A stretch of 26,445 nt of DNA. Origin: an uncultured Lachnospiraceae bacterium (lineage in GTDB: Bacteria > Bacillota > Clostridia > Lachnospirales > Lachnospiraceae). This document shows positions 22,201-26,445 of the stretch, piece after piece (positions within the stretch are counted from its first letter, which is position 1; each line of letters starts with the position of its first letter). The stretch is taken from NCBI GenBank assembly GCA_900549995.1, contig URQQ01000054.1, forward strand, positions 1 to 26,445, written 5' to 3'. The notes below the pieces were generated by a model that saw only the letters and a program-made list of their open reading frames with translations, searched no databases and was not told the origin of the DNA. Position numbers and translations under genes: made by a program.

Positions 22201-22998
22201 ATGAGATTATGCAGTATTGCCAGCGGCAGCAGTGGCAATTGTATTTATGTCGGGAGTGATCATACGCATCTCCTTATAGATACAGGAATCAGTAAAAAAA
22301 GAATCGATGCAGGGCTTGGAACTCTGGGGGTAAAAGGAGATGAGCTTTCCGGGATTTTGATTACCCATGAGCATTCAGACCATATCCAGGGTCTTGGCGT
22401 ATTCAGCCGCAAGTATGGAATACCGATTTATGCGACGAAGGGAACAATTGAGGGAATCAAAAAATACAGCGGCCTTGGAAAAATGCCGGAAGGGCTGCTT
22501 CATCCTGTTGCTGTTGACGAAAAGTTTACGTTGGGAGATATGGACATCCTCCCGTTTGCAATTTCCCATGACGCAAATGAGCCGTCAGGATACCGGATTG
22601 AGAAAGAAGATAAATCTGTAGCCATTGCCACAGATCTTGGTGTGTATACGGATTATACCGTGGAACATCTTAAAAACCTGGATGCCATACTTCTGGAAGC
22701 AAACCACGATATCCATATGCTGGAAGTGGGACCATATCCGTATTACCTGAAGAAAAGGGTGGCAGGAAACAGAGGACATTTATCAAATGAATTGTCAGGA
22801 CGCTTACTTTGTGATATACTACATGACAACTTGCAATGTGTGATGCTGGGGCATCTTAGCAAGGAAAATAATTACGCCGAACTGGCATACGAGACTGTAA
22901 AACTTGAAGTGACCATGGGGCAGAGCCCATACAAAGGGGAGGATATCCCGATACAGGTTGCAAAAAGAGACGAGGTGTCAGAAGTAATTACCATATAA
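22201..22998 (+). CDS. walJ: Metallo-beta-lactamase-fold hydrolase, WalJ/YycJ-like
   Basis: The 265-residue protein has the metal-binding signature THEHSDH (His56, His58, Asp60, His61). Further ligands His123 (ISHDANEP), Asp145 (ATDLG) and His169 (EANHD) are visible, and the motif GHLSNELSG is typical of the YycJ/WalJ group. In Bacillus the gene sits in the walRK operon and its protein is linked to exonuclease activity and cell-wall/DNA homeostasis. Here it lies instead in a DNA-repair/CoA run next to polA, which fits a nuclease role. AGGAGAAA overlaps the end of coaE. The symbol rests on family resemblance only. Confidence 0.85.
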   Translation: MRLCSIASGSSGNCIYVGSDHTHLLIDTGISKKRIDAGLGTLGVKGDELSGILITHEHSDHIQGLGVFSRKYGIPIYATKGTIEGIKKYSGLGKMPEGLLHPVAVDEKFTLGDMDILPFAISHDANEPSGYRIEKEDKSVAIATDLGVYTDYTVEHLKNLDAILLEANHDIHMLEVGPYPYYLKKRVAGNRGHLSNELSGRLLCDILHDNLQCVMLGHLSKENNYAELAYETVKLEVTMGQSPYKGEDIPIQVAKRDEVSEVITI

Positions 22999-23014
22999 CA
23001 GAGGAGGACAGAAA

Positions 23015-23287
23015 ATGAAAAAAGGTGTTGTAACTGTTGTGGGGAAAGATACAGTAGGAATTATTGCAAGGGTATGTACATATTTAGCTGAGAGTGAAAT
23101 TAATATTCTGGATATTTCACAGACGATTGTCCAGGGATATTTTAATATGATGATGATCATCGATGTAACACAGCCGGCGAAAGATTTTGGGGTAATCGCA
23201 AAAGAGCTGGACGAATTGGGCGAAGAGATTGGGGTAAATATTCGTTGTCAGAGAGAAGAGATTTTTGAAAAGATGCACAGGATTTAA
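23015..23287 (+). CDS. ACT-domain protein, UPF0237 family
   Basis: The 90-residue protein is one ACT domain, a small ligand-binding fold that usually senses amino acids. It opens with KKGVVTVVGKDTVGIIARVCTYLAESEINILDIS, where the GKDxxGIIA loop is the usual ligand site, and runs on through YFNMMMIID. It is the same family as the S. pneumoniae SP0238 type. GAGGAGG lies 7 bases before the ATG. It is followed after 21 bases by the UPF0210 gene. This pair is conserved across many Firmicutes and some archaea, suggesting that the ACT protein regulates or binds the partner. No ligand is known to me. Confidence 0.92.
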   Translation: MKKGVVTVVGKDTVGIIARVCTYLAESEINILDISQTIVQGYFNMMMIIDVTQPAKDFGVIAKELDELGEEIGVNIRCQREEIFEKMHRI

Positions 23288-23308
23288 AAATTGAAAGGAA
23301 GAAAGACA

Positions 23309-24673
23309 ATGATTAACAGTTTTGAGGTGGAAGAGACAAATCAGATGATCGAACAGGAGAATCTGGATGTCCGCACAATCACACTTGGAATCAGCCTTCT
23401 GGACTGTATTGATTCCAATCTTGATCAGCTGAACAGAAATATTTATAATAAGATTACTTCTACAGCGAAGGATCTTGTGAAGACAGGGAAGGCAATAGAA
23501 CAGGAATTTGGGATCCCGATTGTAAATAAGCGGATTTCGATTACGCCGATTGCTTTGATTGGCGGGGCGGCATGTAAGAAGCCGGAAGATTTCGTAACAA
23601 TTGCCGAGACACTTGACCGGGCAGCAAAAAAAGTCGGTGTGAACTTTATCGGCGGGTATTCCGCTCTGGTATCCAAAGGAATGACACAGAGCGATGAGAA
23701 TCTGATCCGTTCGATTCCTCAGGCACTGTCGGTGACTGAGAGGGTCTGCAGTTCTGTCAACGTTGGATCCACGAGAACCGGAATCAATATGGACGCTGTG
23801 AAGATCTGCGGTGAAATTGTAAAGAAAACCGCGGAAGCGACGAAAGACAATGATTCGCTGGGATGCGCAAAGCTTGTAATTTTCTGTAACGCACCGGATG
23901 ACAATCCGTTTATGGCAGGCGCTTTTCTCGGAGTCACAGAGTCTGACGCAGTGATCAATGTCGGTGTCAGCGGCCCTGGTGTTGTAAAACATGCACTGGA
24001 GCAGGTACGCGGACGCGGCTTTGAAAAGTTATGCGAGACCATTAAAAGAACTGCCTTTAAGGTGACAAGAGTCGGTCAGCTTGTGGCGGGTGAAGCATCA
24101 AAACGAATGGGAATTCCATTCGGCATTGTAGACTTATCTCTTGCGCCAACACCGTCGGTGGGTGACAGCGTGGCAGAGATTCTGGAAGAGATCGGGCTTG
24201 AGAGGGTTGGTGCGCCGGGAACTACAGCAGCCCTTGCACTTCTGAATGACCAGGTGAAGAAGGGCGGTGTTATGGCTTCCTCCTATGTAGGCGGCTTAAG
24301 CGGTGCATTTATTCCGGTCAGTGAAGACCAGGGAATGATTGACGCGGTAAATGCAGGTTCCCTTACACTGGAAAAGCTCGAGGCAATGACATGTGTATGT
24401 TCTGTAGGACTTGACATGATTGCAATTCCGGGCAAGACAAAAGCCACGACAATCTCAGGGATTATCGCAGATGAGATGGCAATTGGTATGGTAAATCAAA
24501 AAACAACGGCTGTGAGGCTGATTCCTGTCATCGGAAAAGATGTGGGGGAAACAGCAGAATTCGGCGGATTACTTGGGTATGCACCCATTATGCCGGTCAA
24601 TGAATTTGACTGCAGTGCATTTGTAAACCGACACGGACGTATTCCGGCTCCTATTCACAGTTTTAAGAATTAA
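23309..24673 (+). CDS. UPF0210 (DUF711) family protein, PFL-like fold
   Basis: The 454-residue protein belongs to UPF0210/DUF711, annotated as PFL-like because the solved structure from S. pneumoniae (SP0239 type) resembles the pyruvate formate-lyase barrel. No glycyl-radical signature is seen at the C-terminus, so it is not an active pyruvate formate-lyase. Family stretches include ISITPIALIGGAACKKPEDF (about 75-95), VNVGSTRTGINMDA, VGVSGPGVVKHAL, FGIVDLSLAPTPSVGDSVA and the C-terminal GRIPAPIHSFKN. ATG 23309 is chosen over 23291 because AAAGGAAG (23294-23301) lies just upstream of it. The function is unknown. The fixed ACT partner suggests amino-acid-linked control. Confidence 0.92.
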   Translation: MINSFEVEETNQMIEQENLDVRTITLGISLLDCIDSNLDQLNRNIYNKITSTAKDLVKTGKAIEQEFGIPIVNKRISITPIALIGGAACKKPEDFVTIAETLDRAAKKVGVNFIGGYSALVSKGMTQSDENLIRSIPQALSVTERVCSSVNVGSTRTGINMDAVKICGEIVKKTAEATKDNDSLGCAKLVIFCNAPDDNPFMAGAFLGVTESDAVINVGVSGPGVVKHALEQVRGRGFEKLCETIKRTAFKVTRVGQLVAGEASKRMGIPFGIVDLSLAPTPSVGDSVAEILEEIGLERVGAPGTTAALALLNDQVKKGGVMASSYVGGLSGAFIPVSEDQGMIDAVNAGSLTLEKLEAMTCVCSVGLDMIAIPGKTKATTISGIIADEMAIGMVNQKTTAVRLIPVIGKDVGETAEFGGLLGYAPIMPVNEFDCSAFVNRHGRIPAPIHSFKN

Positions 24674-24686
24674 AGAGAGGATTTTT

Positions 24687-25556
24687 ATGGGGAAAATAGC
24701 GATTGTTACAGACAGTAACAGCGGAATTACACAGGAGCAGGGAAGACAGGCGGGAATCTATGTGGTTCCGATGCCCTTTATGATGGCTGGAGAGACGTAT
24801 TTTGAGGATATCAGCCTTACACAGAGATCATTTTATGAGAGGCTGGCGGAGGGCGCGGATATCTCCACGTCACAGCCGTCACCCGCGTCTCTGATCGACT
24901 TATGGAACGAGTTGTTAAAGGATCACGACGCTGTGATTCACATTCCCATGTCCAGCGGCTTAAGCAGCTCCTGCGAGACGGCCCACGCGCTGGCCGCCGA
25001 CTTCGGCGGAAAGGTGCTGGTGGTCAATAACCAGAGAATTTCTGTTACACAGCGGCAGTCCGTTCTCGAGGCGAAGGCCATGGCGGATCAGGGAATGAGC
25101 GCGGAAGAGATTAAGAAGGTGCTGGAAGAGACGGCCTTCGATTCTACCATCTACATTACGGTGGACACCCTGGAGTATTTAAAAAAGGGCGGCCGGATTA
25201 CGCCGGCAGCGGCACTGCTGGGAACATTTTTGAAGATTAAGCCGGTTTTGACGATTCAGGGAGAAAAACTGGATGCATTTGCCAAGGCGAGAACCATGAA
25301 GCAGGCGAAGAGTATGATGATTACAGCCATTAAGAAGGATTTGGAGGAGCGTTTTTCCGATCCGGAGGGCGCGGCTGTCCATATGGCGGTGGCCCATACG
25401 GATAATGAGACGGCGGCTCTTGAATTTAAAAAGGAACTGATGGGGCTGTTCCCGAAGGCCGGCGATATCTACATGGATCACTTATCCTTAAGCGTGTCCT
25501 GTCACATCGGACCGGGAGCGCTGGCCGTCGCCTGTACGAAGAAGCTGTCTCTATGA
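24687..25556 (+). CDS. DegV-family fatty-acid-binding protein (FakB-like)
   Basis: The 289-residue protein has the two-domain DegV fold that holds a fatty acid for the FakA kinase, feeding phospholipid synthesis. The N-terminal IVTDSNSGI, the TSQPSP loop (61-66, Thr61) and SSGLSSS with Ser93 match the ligand-head-group residues of FakB proteins. YLKKGGRI and the C-terminal GPGALAV are also typical. No fakA gene is in the window. AGAGAGG precedes the ATG, 13 bases after the UPF0210 stop. From about codon 52 the GC content jumps and C- or G-ending codons (GCC, CTG, GTG, TCC) take over, so the gene may be a mosaic. Function is inferred from the family. Confidence 0.93.
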   Translation: MGKIAIVTDSNSGITQEQGRQAGIYVVPMPFMMAGETYFEDISLTQRSFYERLAEGADISTSQPSPASLIDLWNELLKDHDAVIHIPMSSGLSSSCETAHALAADFGGKVLVVNNQRISVTQRQSVLEAKAMADQGMSAEEIKKVLEETAFDSTIYITVDTLEYLKKGGRITPAAALLGTFLKIKPVLTIQGEKLDAFAKARTMKQAKSMMITAIKKDLEERFSDPEGAAVHMAVAHTDNETAALEFKKELMGLFPKAGDIYMDHLSLSVSCHIGPGALAVACTKKLSL

Positions 25557-25584
25557 GCGGAACAGACCGGGAGGTGTGCTTAAG

Positions 25585-26445
25585 ATGTTCTTCCAGGTAA
25601 AACCGATTAAACTGAAACACACCGTAAGCTTAAGGCTGGTGCTGATCCTGTTCTTCCTGATCATCGGTCTGGCTCCCATGCTGATCCAGAATAAGATCAT
25701 GCTGGGAACCTACAGGCAGAACCAGATCGACGCGCGGATTCAGGATATTCAGAACCAGTGCTCGATCCTGAGCAATAAGATGACGCGGGGCGGCTACCTG
25801 GTGAATGAACCCAGGGATACGCTGTTAGACAATGAGATGTCCGTGAAAGCGGACATGTTCAATGGCAGAATTGTCATCGTCAATAAGAATTTCCGGATTG
25901 TTTCCGATACATTTTCGCTGTCTCTTGGCAAGCTGAACGTATCGGAGGAGGTGATCCGATGCTTCAACGGGGAGAACAGCAGCAAGTATAATTCCGACAA
26001 GAATTACGCGGCTCTGACGATCCCGGTTTACTCCAACAGCGAGGACAAGGTAATCGACGGTGTCATGATCGTGACGGCGTCCACCGAGGATCTGCTGACG
26101 AGGCTGTCCTCCGTGTCGGAAAAGGGCAGCTTCCTGCACCTCATGATATTTTCCATCCTGGCGATTCTCGTCGTGCTTCTCGTCAAGCTTCTGATGAATC
26201 CGTTTAAGGAGCTGCAGTGGAAGCTGAAACGGGTGGAGGAAGGCAACCTGGATGAGGAACTCTCCTCCAACGCGTATACGGAGACGCGGCAGATCACGGA
26301 ATCGATCAGCAAGACGCTGAAAAAACTAAAGGCGGTGGACCAGTCGAGGGAAGAATTCGTATCGAATGTATCCCATGAGCTGAAGACGCCCATCACCTCC
26401 ATCCGTGTTCTGGCAGATTCCCTGATGAGTATGGATGACGTACCG
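25585..26445 (+). CDS. Sensor histidine kinase, N-terminal part (cut by window edge)
   Basis: The frame from ATG 25585 stays open for 287 codons to the window end. A first membrane helix (about 15-34) is followed by a roughly 150-residue outside sensor domain (35-183), a second helix (184-204), a HAMP linker (about 205-258) and the start of the HisKA domain. The phospho-acceptor is His264 in FVSNVSHELKTP. The layout resembles WalK/PhoR-type kinases of two-component systems; the signal is unknown. GGGAGGTG stands about 10 bases before the ATG, 28 bases after degV. No response regulator gene precedes it, so the partner would have to follow. Codon use is clearly GC-richer than in the rest of the window, like the latter part of degV. 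Confidence 0.92.
   Translation, partial: MFFQVKPIKLKHTVSLRLVLILFFLIIGLAPMLIQNKIMLGTYRQNQIDARIQDIQNQCSILSNKMTRGGYLVNEPRDTLLDNEMSVKADMFNGRIVIVNKNFRIVSDTFSLSLGKLNVSEEVIRCFNGENSSKYNSDKNYAALTIPVYSNSEDKVIDGVMIVTASTEDLLTRLSSVSEKGSFLHLMIFSILAILVVLLVKLLMNPFKELQWKLKRVEEGNLDEELSSNAYTETRQITESISKTLKKLKAVDQSREEFVSNVSHELKTPITSIRVLADSLMSMDDVP

Noticed and set aside
23117..23992. 291-codon open frame antisense to the ACT and UPF0210 genes
   Set aside because: It overlaps two well-supported genes on the other strand, has no ribosome binding site and shows a Cys/His/Arg-rich composition typical of antisense frames.
23309..24673. Pyruvate formate-lyase
   Set aside because: The UPF0210 protein lacks the glycyl-radical signature and the paired active-site cysteines. 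Only the fold is similar.
1..26445. CRISPR array, insertion sequence or prophage
   Set aside because: No regularly spaced direct repeats, transposase, integrase or phage genes were seen.

Overview
The window is 26 kb of low-GC Firmicutes DNA, most likely from a gut Lachnospiraceae (Clostridia). This is inferred from the gene set: a gap-pgk-tpiA-gpmI glycolytic cluster, a giant acyl-CoA dehydratase activase-type protein, the UPF0237/UPF0210 pair, strong AGGAGG-type ribosome binding sites and sigma-A-like promoters. No rRNA, CRISPR array, insertion sequence or prophage gene was seen. There is one tRNA.

Layout. 1-4870: lower glycolysis on the + strand (3' end of gap, then pgk, tpiA, gpmI), ending in a small Fic-domain gene. 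Intrinsic terminators and folded RNA segments sit between gap and pgk and between tpiA and gpmI, so the cluster appears to be metered rather than read as one uniform transcript. 4871-9178: a 20-bp bidirectional terminator, then on the - strand a 1419-residue protein with two activase ATPase domains, a cysteine cluster and a dehydratase-like C-terminus. 9413-11922: a consensus promoter drives a catalytically dead rhomboid-like membrane protein with a C-terminal zinc ribbon, followed 30 bp later by pyruvate kinase. 11942-14074: a TrmB-type regulator translationally coupled (ATGA overlap) to a divergent diaminopimelate decarboxylase homologue. 14129-14322: tRNA-Leu(CAA) with its own promoter and terminator.

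14390-18778 is a set of independent units. A MATE exporter (-) has two copies of one palindrome in its promoter. A divergent M23 metallopeptidase (+) follows. A HAD phosphatase (-) and an aldo/keto reductase with a ferredoxin-like C-terminus (+) are separated by a palindromic intergenic repeat.

18930-26445 is one tightly packed + strand run: polA, coaE, walJ-like metallo-beta-lactamase-fold gene, ACT protein (UPF0237), UPF0210, degV, and the 5' part of a sensor histidine kinase. From about 24,840 the base composition rises clearly inside degV and stays high to the window edge. This suggests recombination, transfer or a chimeric assembly join.

I found no complete system that I can call new with confidence. 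The best leads are the pseudo-rhomboid/zinc-ribbon protein tied to pyruvate kinase, the one-chain double activase, the palindromic repeat, the paired MATE operators, the RNA structures in the glycolytic spacers and the ACT/UPF0210 pair of unknown function.
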